A DNA stretch of 64,000 nucleotides from Prasinococcaceae sp. CCMP 1430 (Eukaryota > Prasinodermophyta > Palmophyllophyceae > Prasinococcales > Prasinococcaceae), in assembly GCA_013416795.1 (NCBI GenBank), contig RQSC01000008.1, forward strand, positions 8,767 through 72,766, in the 5' to 3' direction. Below are positions 51,812 through 61,019 of this stretch, piece by piece (positions within the stretch are counted from its first letter, which is position 1; each line of letters opens with the position of its first letter). A program made the position numbers and the translations under genes. Under the pieces are notes generated by a model. It did no database searches. It saw nothing but the letters and a program-made list of their open reading frames with translations, and was not told the origin of the DNA.

Positions 51812-51966
51812 AGCTCGGACGCCCTCGCTCCGCAGCACAAAAGTCTCGGACGTCCTAACTCCGCAGCAACGAAGTCTCGGACGCCCCTGCTCCGCAGTAT
51901 ACAAGACTCGGACGCCCTGGCTCTGCAGCACCAAAGTCTCGGACACCACCGCTCCGCAGCACTCTG
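51812..51966. repeat. 31-bp tandem array, five units
   Basis: Units start at 51812, 51843, 51874, 51905 and 51936, exactly 31 bp apart. Each begins GTCTCGGACG (or a near variant) and contains CTCCGCAGCA. Units differ by several substitutions but keep length. Confidence 0.9.
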
Positions 51967-52000
51967 ACAGTTTCCAAACAACTCGTCCTAACACACAGCA

Positions 52001-52170
52001 CAGTAAGACCCGCACGGGCATTGTTCGTCGTGACCTCACACACAGCACAGTAAGACCCGCACGGGCATTGTTCGTCGTGATCTCTCATGCACAACACAGT
52101 AAGACCCCACGGGCATTGTTCGTGTTCTCTCACGCACAGCACAGTAAGACCCGCACGGGCATTGTTCGTG
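52001..52170. repeat. ~47-bp tandem array, four units
   Basis: Units with the core CAGTAAGACCCGCACGGGCA followed by TTGTTCGT start at 52001, 52048, 52097 and 52142 (spacing 47, 49, 45). The core includes the palindrome CCGCACGGGC-like stretch. It directly follows the 31-bp array. Confidence 0.9.
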
Positions 52171-53352
52171 GTCACACAGCAACCAATCAAGGCCATCGTT
52201 CCACAGAGGTCAGAGAAAAGACAAGATTTTTCGCCGCATGAGAAACTTCTTGTCGACACGCCTCGGATGCGCCTCGAGCTACAATCCCTGCAGGCCCTCG
52301 TGCAAGTTGTGCACAGCGCCAAATCAACACGCGCCCGCCGCGTGCTGCCAAGATACTGCCAAAACGCCTACCTGAGCGTAGTCAACACCACTGCGTATAC
52401 GTCTCGCACCTCTACAACGTCTAACACAGACAAAAATCTCACAGCTCTTCCTTCGCGGACCACACCCACGGATCCACCCCCCCTTTGCAGTCATCCGCGA
52501 GGGGGAGAGGGAGAGAGAGCAGCGAGGTCAGAGAGACGACAAGAGAGGATCACACACGGCAGAGAGAGGACAGCGAGAGAACATCGGACGATCAGCGTAC
52601 CCAATGTACATGCAACCGGCACAAGACCCCACAGCAGCTCTTCAATAACAGAACCCATGCAGCTAAGGATCGGTCCACCATCTTCCGGACCTCGAACTTC
52701 GGCAAGGCACGTACTCGATGCAACGATCACTCGAACCTCAACCAACGCAATGCCTGCATACATGCCGTCGTCCTCAGTCCAGGGACCGGATTATCCACGA
52801 CTCCTCAAACGTCGAAATCGTGACCGTGACCACATCCTACTTCCTTTCAGCGCATGCGAGTTCTGCTTGTGCCTCTCTCATCATGTCGTTGCTTCGATCA
52901 ACTTATCGTTTCTCTCTGCACGTACCAGTACTGCTCCCACATCTCTGCTCATCGCGACACATCGGACGAGCCACCCTGACACCACTACGACCTCAGGCCA
53001 TGACACACATGCGTCTCTTCGACCACACAAGCCCCACTGCGGCATTGTCGAGCGCTTCATCATGTGCCATCGCCTACGTACGACTCCGTCAGGCATCCCT
53101 ATGGTTCTCGCCCAGGCAACACGCAGTATTCTTCAGGCAGACCATCCATTGCACAAGTCTTTTTCCCGTGTTTTTTTCAGACGACGTGCAAACGCTACCC
53201 CCGTACAAGCACAGCCCCTACGCCAACACGAAGGCGGCTGACAACTCTGGACATACGGACCACATAGTCCACCCCGACTTCCACGGCCCACACATGCACA
53301 ATATCGCTTGCATCGTGTACGTGCGTCTGACATTTTTCCCCCAGTGGTTTTA
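52171..53352. other. Lower-GC, AC/CT-skewed stretch in the mobile island
   Basis: About 1.2 kb with base composition unlike the flanking host genes: more AT and a strong C-over-G skew on the plus strand. An open frame of 384 codons (52087-53241) runs through it, but it contains no recognisable domain, begins inside the tandem array, and owes its length partly to composition. I regard it as element-internal DNA of unknown content. Confidence 0.4.
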
Positions 53353-54933
53353 GTAGTGTAGGGTGCGATTACAATACGAGAAGACGCAAGCGCAAGGTTG
53401 CGTAGCGCGCGTGTGTAAGATCTAGGTGCATGTGTGAGAGCGAGCTATCCACCCGCAGCGCGGCTGCGAGAGCAGCGCCTTGGGCGGTCGTGTGTGTGAA
53501 CGCCGCACGCGCGGAGCACGCATGCCGACGATGAACTGTGCAGGCCGTCGGCAAGGACTCGAAGGACCTTAGGCCGTCGGCAAGGACCCGAAGGACCTTG
53601 TCCGTCGGCCAGCGGCTTGGGTTTGTGGTTTTTGTCAACGCTGCTCCATCCTGCGTCTGATTTTTCTCCCAAGTGGTTTTGTCAGCGCTACCCTTCACAA
53701 CTCTTCACCGACACAGCGGGCGCTGCCCTGTACGAGGCCCTGCAGACCATGCTCAACACCGACCACGACACCAAAGCTCCACCGTTCCCAGCCAATGCCG
53801 ACCCAGCTTCCATGTCAATCCCGGCGGACGTCTGCCAGAACATCCTGCAGAAAGCCGTCGACGGACTCATCAAGAACGAGCTCCTCACCCTCTCCAACGT
53901 CACAACGGAGGACCTCGTTCGCCTCAGCTCCGTCTTGCACAAGGACAACTGCATGTATCGCACGTTCAAGCACCCTGTCTACAGACACCGCTTCGCCTCC
54001 CCACAAGACCCGCTCATGCCTCGCATCACCGAGCGCGGCTACTGCATGGCCTGGTGTCGTCGCTTCGGGCTGCAGTCGAGCGAGCAGAGAGGCCTGCGGG
54101 GTGTGCGAGGGAGCACGGTGAGACGTCGTCCGTAGTTGCCGCGGGTGCGGTGCCAGACGAACAGCTGTCGTCCCCTCGCGTGGATGGCGGACAACCGCCT
54201 CGTGCGCAACTTCGCGAAGGTCGCTCGCCGCACCGGCTACCACGTGCACACCAACGGCCCCAGCTCCACCAACTCGTTCGAGTACTCGTTCGGTACTGAC
54301 GAAAATGGCCAGCCCACTGACCTGCGCTCGGACCTAGTCATCACCGACACCAACAATGGCAACAGACACTGCCTCGACGTCACCTTCACGGATCCGTCCG
54401 CCAAGATCAACATGGCAGGCGCGAACCCGTCCACAGCGGCGGGCCTGGAGCGCCTCTACAAGGTTCACTGCCAGAAGTACGCGAAGATCTGCTCGCACCA
54501 CGGCATCCAGTTCCACACGCTGGCGTTCGACACCCTGGGCCGGGCGCACAGGTCCTCCAGAAGTGCCATCGAGCACCTCTTCACCCACAGGGTCACGGCG
54601 ACAAACCCAAGCCGCTGGCCGACGGACAAGGTCCTTCGGGTCCTTGCCGACGGCCTAGACGCAGGATGGAGCAGCGTTGACAAAAACCACAAACCCAAGC
54701 CGCTGGCCGACGGACAAGGTCCTTCGGGTCCTTGCCGACGGCCTGCACAGTTCATCGTCGGCATGCGTGCTCCGCGCGTGCGGCGTGCACACACACGACC
54801 GCCCAAGGCGCAGCTCTCGCAGCCGCGCTACGGGTGGATAGCTCGCTCTCACACATGCACCTAGATCTTACACACGCGCGCTACGCAACCTTGCGCTTGC
54901 GTCTTCTCGTATTGTAATCGCACCCTACACTAC
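53353..54933 (+). mobile_element. 1.6-kb element with ~280-bp inverted arms
   Basis: The left arm starts GTAGTGTAGGGTGCGATTAC at 53353 and the right arm ends in its reverse complement (GTAATCGCACCCTACACTAC) at 54933. The arms match for roughly 280 bp with few differences, including an internal repeat with GGCCGTCGGCAAGGACCCGA. The interior carries two plus-strand open segments (about 53670-54135 and 54184-54600). The second resembles the C-terminal nuclease-like region of eukaryotic reverse-transcriptase proteins (see the next entry). Near-identity of the arms suggests recent insertion or arm homogenisation. The family is not identified. The interior looks incomplete for an autonomous element. 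Confidence 0.65.
54184..54864 (+). CDS. Element-borne protein segment, nuclease-like
   Basis: An open frame from the ATG at 54184 (MADNRLVRNFAKVARRTGYH). The segment RSDLVITDTNNGNRHCLDVT followed by FTDP resembles the D...D-V-T core of restriction-like (PD-(D/E)XK) endonuclease regions found at the C-termini of some non-LTR retrotransposon proteins. It continues YAKICSHHGIQFHTLAFDTL, GRAHRS...IEHLF. The last ~80 residues run into the inverted arm and are not expected to be functional protein. A second, diverged copy of the IQFHxLAFDTLGRAHRS portion lies at about 56345-56480. Function is inferred weakly from pattern; a structure-based search would decide. Confidence 0.4.
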   Translation: MADNRLVRNFAKVARRTGYHVHTNGPSSTNSFEYSFGTDENGQPTDLRSDLVITDTNNGNRHCLDVTFTDPSAKINMAGANPSTAAGLERLYKVHCQKYAKICSHHGIQFHTLAFDTLGRAHRSSRSAIEHLFTHRVTATNPSRWPTDKVLRVLADGLDAGWSSVDKNHKPKPLADGQGPSGPCRRPAQFIVGMRAPRVRRAHTRPPKAQLSQPRYGWIARSHTCT

Positions 54934-54934
54934 A

Positions 54935-54988
54935 GCTACGCAACCTTGCGCTTGCGTCTTCTCGTATTGTAATCGCACCCTACACTAC
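54935..54988. repeat. Tandem extra copy of the right terminus
   Basis: A 54-bp copy of the right end (GCTACGCAACCTTGCGCTTG ... CACCCTACACTAC) follows immediately after the true right end at 54880-54933. The copies are identical over their length. Such a duplicated terminus can arise by insertion of one element next to another end followed by deletion, or by slippage. Confidence 0.85.
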
Positions 54989-56005
54989 CTCTCGACGCTC
55001 GTCCTGGACAAGCTCCACGCCAGGATGCCCAACACTCCCACCCTGGACATGGCCACCAGGCACGACCTGTTCGCCGCACTCCAGGCGATCGCCGCACAGC
55101 TGCGTCCTCCGGCGCGCCCACGGCGCTCTCCACATCGTCAGGGAACCCCACCAGTAGCGCCAAGGCCACCCCCAGCCGCACAGGGTGCGTTCACTCCGGT
55201 GCCAACACCGACCGCCGCCGTCGCCGCCATGGCCGACGCTCCGGCCGCCGACGCAGGCGCCCCCGAAGCAGAGGACCACGACTCCGACGACATCCACTTC
55301 CTGCCCGAAGCCGACCTCGCCGCCGTCGACTCCCGCCCGCTGCATACAAATTACAGCGGGTGTCACGGCTGCGGCTCCAAGAAGCACCGCTGGCGCGACT
55401 GCCCTCTGAACGACGGCACGCTCACCCTCCAGCAGGCCAAGCGCCGCTTCCAGCAGTCGGTCGCTGCAATGTCGCACACCGCTCTGCCCGAGCACACCGC
55501 TCCGCCAGAGCCGACCGACGCCTGACTACGCTCGGGCGAGCCAGTAGTCAGTAGTCCCCCTAGCGAACCCACCGCCGTCCGGCTGGCTGCAGTGGGTAAG
55601 ACCCTCCCCACCTTCTACGCTGCACTCAACGACCGGCGCGTCACCGTGCTGGCCGATACGGGCGCCAGCCTTAGCTTCATCTCCAAGACCAAGGCGCAGG
55701 AGTTGGGTCTGACGACTGACGTGTGCCCACCCATCCAGGTGGTGCACAGCAACCAGTCCACGGAGCGCTCAACCAAGCTGGTCCGAGCTGCACACCTCAA
55801 GCTGGGCCCTGGCTGGGGCGCGCCCATCGACCTGCACGTGCTCGACCACCTGGGCCCACACCAGCAGATCATCATGGGCCAGTCGTTCATGCGCCCCCGG
55901 AACGCGCACCTGAAGATGAATCGCGATGGCACGACCTGCCTGGAGATGACGCTCGGCCCACGCCGCGTCGAACTCGTGGCCGACGTGCCCAACGAGACAT
56001 ACCTA
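54989..56005 (+). mobile_element. Fossil Gag/protease piece of an LTR retroelement
   Basis: Two plus-strand coding parts are recognisable. One has a Gag-type zinc knuckle (CHGCGSKKHRWRDCP) near 55358-55402. The other, from about 55592, has a retropepsin-like aspartic protease with the ADTGAS active-site motif. The order Gag-protease fits the Ty3-like class. No LTRs, reverse transcriptase or integrase are attached. It is a remnant, flanked on both sides by termini of the inverted-repeat family. The age is unknown, though it predates or is contemporary with the flanking insertions. Confidence 0.65.
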
Positions 56006-56181
56006 GTAGTGTAGGGTGCGATTACAATAAGAGAAGACGCAAGCGCAAGGTTGCGTAGCGCGCGTGTGTAAGATCTAGGTGCATGAGGATAGCTCGCTCT
56101 CACACATGCACCTAGATCTTACACACGCGCGCTACGCAACCTTGCGCTTGCGTCTTCTCGTATTGTAATCGCACCCTACAC
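56006..56181. mobile_element. Perfect hairpin (foldback) MITE-like element
   Basis: The left arm 56006-56085 runs from GTAGTGTAGGG to GATCTAGGTGCATG. After a ~19-nt spacer the right arm 56105-56181 is its reverse complement almost without mismatch (one differing base near ACAATAAG/CGTATTG). This is a 176-bp foldback with no coding capacity. Its arms are the terminal ~80 bp of the element at 53353-54933, so it is a non-autonomous relative. It inserted at the end of the LTR-type fossil. Confidence 0.85.
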
Positions 56182-56700
56182 CACTCTTCACACGGCTCCG
56201 GATACTCTCATACATCCAGCTGTACACACATACAGGCTACTACCGCCTACGTTCGCCGAGCATACGTCAATTTTTTCCCCCACACGGTTTTTTTACGGAC
56301 GTACCCCTCGCGGATGCCAACGATGCTTCCCAAGGGGCGGTTGAAGGCGTCGTCGTCGTAGCGCTACGCGAACATCTGCGCGCACAACCACATCCAGTTC
56401 CACCCGCTGGCGTTCGACACCCTGGGCCGTGCGCACAGGTCCACCACGGGTGTCATCCGTCACCTCTTCACCAACCGGGACGAGGCAGCGGACTCAGGCT
56501 GCTGGGCGAAGGATAAGGTCCTTCGAGTCCTTGCCGACGGCCTGCACAGTTCATCGTCGGCATGCGTGCTCCGCCCGTGCGGCGTGCACACACACGACCG
56601 CCCCAGGCGCCGCTCTCGCGGCAGCGCTGCGGGCGGATAGCTAGCTTTCACTCATGCCCTTACTTCTTAGCGCGCTACGCAACCTCTCGCTTGCGTCTTT
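56182..56700 (+). mobile_element. Diverged relative of the inverted-arm element
   Basis: This stretch contains a partial copy of the element protein (about 56345-56480, IQFHPLAFDTLGRAHRS), then an arm-like stretch (56516-56640) sharing AAGGTCCTTCGAGTCCTTGC and ACACACGACCGCC with the right arm at 54700-54860. It then runs into the right terminus at 56701. Divergence from the nested element is visible throughout, so this is the older of the two copies. Confidence 0.6.
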
Positions 56701-56817
56701 CCATACTGTAATCGCACCCTTAGCTACATCGTTGAGGTGGAGCGGCAGCGACATGAGCCAGCTCGGGCACCAGTGTCTGGCGTGGCGCATGTTGAAGCTG
56801 GTGAGCATGCGCACGAA

Positions 56818-56885
56818 CCTAGATCTTACACACGCGCGCTACGCAACCTTGCGCTTGCGTTTTCTTGCACTGTAATCGCACCCTG
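56818..56885. repeat. Solo right terminus beside the OCA2-like gene
   Basis: The sequence CCTAGATCTTACACACGCGC through TTGCACTGTAATCGCACCCT is another right end of the same family, slightly diverged, with no left partner in the window. It stops about 10 bp from the stop codon of the OCA2-like gene (56895-56897, minus strand), so that gene's 3' UTR must lie within element DNA. Confidence 0.8.
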
Positions 56886-56894
56886 AGCAGCAGG

Positions 56895-59800
56895 CTACAC
56901 AATGACCTCGAAGACCAACAGCAAGTACCCAGTTGCAATGGTCACGGACAAGAGCATCGTCGTGAAACCGTATTTTGTATACTGCGTGGCGACAGAGGTG
57001 AAGCGATGTCAGATTGAGGGCCACTAGAAACGAATTTTTGTTGCGCAATGCGTGTGTGGATATGATATGAAGGAATGAGTAGCGTACTCACCTGCACGAA
57101 GCCCACATGCGTGCCATGCTTCTCAGCAAGCCCCGCCATGACTATGTTTGCACTAGCGCCGACGAGAGAGCCATTCCCACCAAGATCCGCGCCGAAGGCC
57201 AAAGCAAAGCCCAATGCCTCGATGGTAAGGCCGGGCACTGTGTTGACAAGCTGGTCAACCACCGACACAAGGGCGACGCTCATAGGAATGTTGTCCAAGA
57301 AGGCGCTGATGACTGCCGTGCCCCACACGAGGATGACGATCGCCACGAGTTGCCGCTTGTCCTCGTCCACGCTTACAATGATGTCCTCGAACACATCGGC
57401 GATCGCCCGTATGAGCCCCAGCTCCGCGAGTCCCTCCATCATCACGAAAAGCGCGGCAAAGAACAGCAGCGTTTGCCATTCTACTGCCTCCAGGGGGCCG
57501 TCAATGTCGTGAGGCGTCGCCACCAGCAGCAGCAGTGTAGCGCCCATGAGGGCGATCCAAGAGGGGTCCAGATGGTGAACGGGGTGGAGCAGGAAGGCGA
57601 GGACCACAAAGGCCAGCACGATCATGCACTGGTAGAAAAGGTGCGGCTTGGTGATCTTGAACTGTGACCGGAGCGCGAGCAAATTGTTGTACTCATTCAG
57701 ATCCCTCCCGATGCCGTACGAACGGAATTGGAAACGGTACAGCACAAGCAAGAAGGGAATAATGAGAAGCACCCCCGGAGCCTGTGTCACGCGGCCATTG
57801 GCAGCAAGGGCGCGTGTTCCGTCCCATTTTTACGAGGCAGGCGGGTAGAAGGCGCAGAAGTCAGAGTTGTGCCAGTCATGTCGGCATCATCGCGCGCGGA
57901 CACAACGAGACAGGCCTTGGGGCATTCATCCGCACCATGTACACGATGAACTTGACAAACGTGAGCTCGGGCAGCGCGTTACCGATGATGATGTTTGGGG
58001 GATCGCCGATCAGTGTCGCCGCGCCCCCGACGTTGCTGAGCATTGTTTCTGTCAGTAGGTACGGCATCGGGTCGACATTCAGGGACGAGCAGATCTGGAT
58101 GGTGACAGGCACCAGCAGTAATATGGTCGTGACGTTGTCCAGAAACGCTGACAGGAATGCTGTCGTCACTCCGAGAAGCACCAGCAACCGGTAGCTCTTG
58201 CCTCGAGCGAAGCGCACCACGGAGAAAGCTGCCACTTCAAACGCACCCGTTTCTGCCAGCAAGCCGACAAGGACCATCATGCCAAAGAGAAGACTAAGAG
58301 CGGATGCGTCGATCCACTCCACGACAAGTGCCATGCTCGGCGCCTTGTTGGCGCACAGGAGGAGGCCCAACACTGCGAGCGCGCGAACACGTGTCAGCGA
58401 CGGAGTGTCGATTCGAACATGATGCGTGTGTCAGGTCCACTACCACGCTGGCGGTGCCGCGCACATAGGCGGCATTGATCTACAATACCTCTGTGCCCGC
58501 ACACTCGCGCCGCGCCGCGATTAGGACGGCGGCGCGCACGCACCGAGAAAAGAGCCGATCATGGCAGCGAGCGTCCGATGGAGCAGCTCAGTGGCGATGA
58601 TAAGCAGGGTGATGATGAGCACTGCGAGCCCGAACCAAATCTGCGCGGGCCCAAACCATCCGAGTTGCAGAGGGTGAATCTCCGCGGCAATTGCCTCGCC
58701 ATTATCCGACACGGACACGTTCAGCACGACCGGACCAGCCCCGCTCGTGTAGGCGTCCATCGACTGGATGTTACTCCACGTGAGCACATAGTACTTGGCG
58801 GCGTCATCCGTCGTAAAAACTTCGGGGTCAGACAACACTATAGCCTCACCGACGCTGCCGTTGGCTGCGGCCATGCTTCCCCCGTCCTGCTGTAGCGTGA
58901 CGGTGACGTTGCGGGGAGGCAAGTTGCTGCTTCCGTGCGAGGCGCGCGCGCTGCCCACACTGCCAGAAAATTTGGACTTGGAGCGCCTCCCGGCGGACTG
59001 AAGCGCGGGACCCAGGCTGAAGAGCGACGACATGAATGACTTGCCGGACGCGTGGGGGCTGTTGTTTGACCCGTGCACAGGTGCCGTTTCGTCCGTGGAC
59101 GGCACCGTCAGGTGCACCTCGATCCATGTCAACGGAGAATCGTTGAAGACATAAAGATAGGGGAGCTCCGGCGTGATGCCGTAAGTGTGCTCTATAAGCT
59201 CGTCCTCGGGCAGCCGATCCTTGACGAAGGGGAACAACACCAGCAGGCCGATGCAGAAGAGTGCGAGAATAAGTAGTCGTAGTTTGACCATCCGCGGGTG
59301 AACCCAGAAGTCGTGCAGGCGGTCACCGAACACTCTGCGCGCGGGCTGGCTGAAAAATGACGGTCGAGTACGCAGATCGCCAGCCTCCATAGCCTCAGCT
59401 GCGTCATCTGCGTCCATGAGGCCGCCTGCCGCTGCGCTGTCTGATTCGGCGCCCTCGAGAAGCTGCACTTGCGACGCCGACCGCGCGAGGCCAAGACTGT
59501 GACCATACGCAGCCAACTCACTGCGCTGCTTGCGCGAGAACCTGCCTGTCGCGCCTGCGTGGACATCATCACGTGGGCGATCTGCCTTTCCCTGCTGCCG
59601 CATGCGCAGCCCAATGCGCAACCCCGCACGCTTGCGCACGAGCCGACCCAGCGCCTCAGAGTCCTCGAAGCCACCATTCTCAGGCGCGCGCTCTTCGTCC
59701 TCTCGGAGGGCCTCGAGGAGCTCGCCTAGAGCGTCGTGGGCGCCACCGAGAGAGTTGTCGAGATGCTGAGGCAATTTCGACTCAGCGCCCAGCTTCTGAC

Positions 59801-61019
59801 GGACTGCATCGTTCAATAGCGCCGCTTCTTGCAGCGAAGCTTCAAGCTTCGAGATATTCACCTGGCGCCGCGAGAGGCGGCCGTCTGCACCGTCCCCGTT
59901 TGCGCGTTCATTGGCACCACGGTGTTCCCCATTTCGTGCCGGAGGCCCGCCGTCGCGTCCATGATCGCGCACTGCGGCCAGCGTGAGCGGGCGCCGAGTC
60001 GTCCTTCCGCGTCCCGAGGTCATCGCCTGCTGGAGCTCCTTGGCCACCATTTCTCCCTGCACACCGCAGATGGTCATACTGTTGATAGGTGTCATTTCCT
60101 CCGAGCCAGCCGTGTTGGGAGTCTCGCACATACCGCCTCCCTCTTCCGCCGTGATGGCGCTGGCAGGAGCCTGTGGCTCGCCCAGCACCGTAGCACCGCC
60201 GAAACGCACAGCAGCCGGGGCCATTTCGATGCCACCAGTCGACACACCTGCCTTCTGGGTCGAGTGCTGCGCGCTCGGGTGCGATGGCAGCGCCGCGATG
60301 GCCGTAGCCAGCTGCGCACGGTCATCGGCGCTCATCGAGTCGAACGAGTGAGGCGCGCCAAATTCAGAATCATCGACCCCAGTACCCAGATTGCGATCCA
60401 TCGGTGCGTAGGGCTGTGAGTTTTGTGAGGGCTGGTGAAGTTCTGCATCCCCGTCAAGCTCGGCCGCGCGAGCGAAGAGGTCGGTCAGCGACGACCCCGA
60501 CCTCACCTTCTGGGCGCGCAGCTTCGCTCCAGCGGCTAGTCCAGCCTTTCCCTTCTTCCGCTCCAAGGTGTGAGGAGGCGGCAGCTGCGCAGCACTCGTG
60601 GCAGCCGCGCCACGCTGTGACTGCGAGGCACGCCAGCCTGACGCATCTGGCCCCTTCTCCTCGTTCTCGCGCTCGTGACGATGCATGCGTCGCGATCGGC
60701 TAAGCCTGAGTTCTGAGGCAAGGCGACGCCCTGCAGCACCGCTCACCGTGCCTGCGGAAGACCGATCATCGTAGCCTCGCGTTAGCATCGCCCCAGATCG
60801 CCGCTGACCAGTCGACTCGCCGGGCGCAGCAGCTGCCGCGTGAGCATTCTGCAACGGATGCTGCACGGCCGGAGCGTGCGCATGCATGCGCTCCTCCGTG
60901 GCGGCGTGACTGGTCGCCATGATATCCACGCCGCCGCGGCCATTCGAGGCCGCGTCCGAGTCCGAGTCCGACATTTGTGAGTAGGGCGGCACGGGGGCGT
61001 CCTTGCTGAAATGGTCCAT
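56895..61019 (-). CDS. OCA2/P-protein-type anion transporter
   Basis: Four exons, 61019-58544, 58372-57936, 57781-57092 and 56981-56895, phases consistent, give 1,229 residues. The family is SLC13/ArsB-like (P protein, OCA2). The first ~560 residues are a disordered, charged cytoplasmic region absent from human OCA2 at this length. Then come TM1 (RLLILALFCIGLLVLFPFV) and a luminal loop with NVTV and NVSV sequons. The transporter core has two matching halves: SAFLDNVTTILLLVPVTIQI with GGAATLIGDPPNIIIGNA in exon 2, and SAFLDNIPMSVALVSVVDQL with GADLGGNGSLVGASANIVMA in exon 3. The last exon ends in a final TM (TIATGYLLLVFEVIV). OCA2 is an organelle chloride/anion channel-transporter; the substrate here is unknown. 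The 3' flank is mobile-element DNA. Confidence 0.9.

Larger units (their letters stand above)
51043..56721. mobile_element. Outer element bounded by 21-bp inverted repeats
   Basis: The left end at 51043-51063 (AAGGGTGCGATTACAGTATG, plus G) is matched perfectly in inverted orientation by 56701-56721 (CATACTGTAATCGCACCCTT preceded by C). Everything between (5.7 kb) would be one element or composite, with later insertions nested inside it: 53353-54933, the LTR-type fossil at 54989-56005, and the hairpin at 56006-56181. Beyond the 21 bp the two ends are not similar. No target-site duplication could be fixed by eye. The right inner flank (56500-56700) is a diverged version of the arm of the nested element, so all belong to one family. 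Confidence 0.6.

Noticed and set aside
51005-51967. 320-codon open frame across the 177-bp and 31-bp arrays
   Set aside because: Its repeats follow DNA unit lengths and other frames are equally open; no sign of coding constraint.
51262-52170. CRISPR array
   Set aside because: Units are tandem without unique spacers, and the host is eukaryotic.
52087-53241. 384-codon open frame in the mobile island
   Set aside because: Starts inside a tandem repeat, has no recognisable domain and strong composition bias; kept only as element-internal DNA.
51043-56721. Interpreting the inverted ends as LTRs because they can be read TG...CA
   Set aside because: The repeats are inverted and not direct, and form hairpins; direct long repeats flanking a pol gene were not found.
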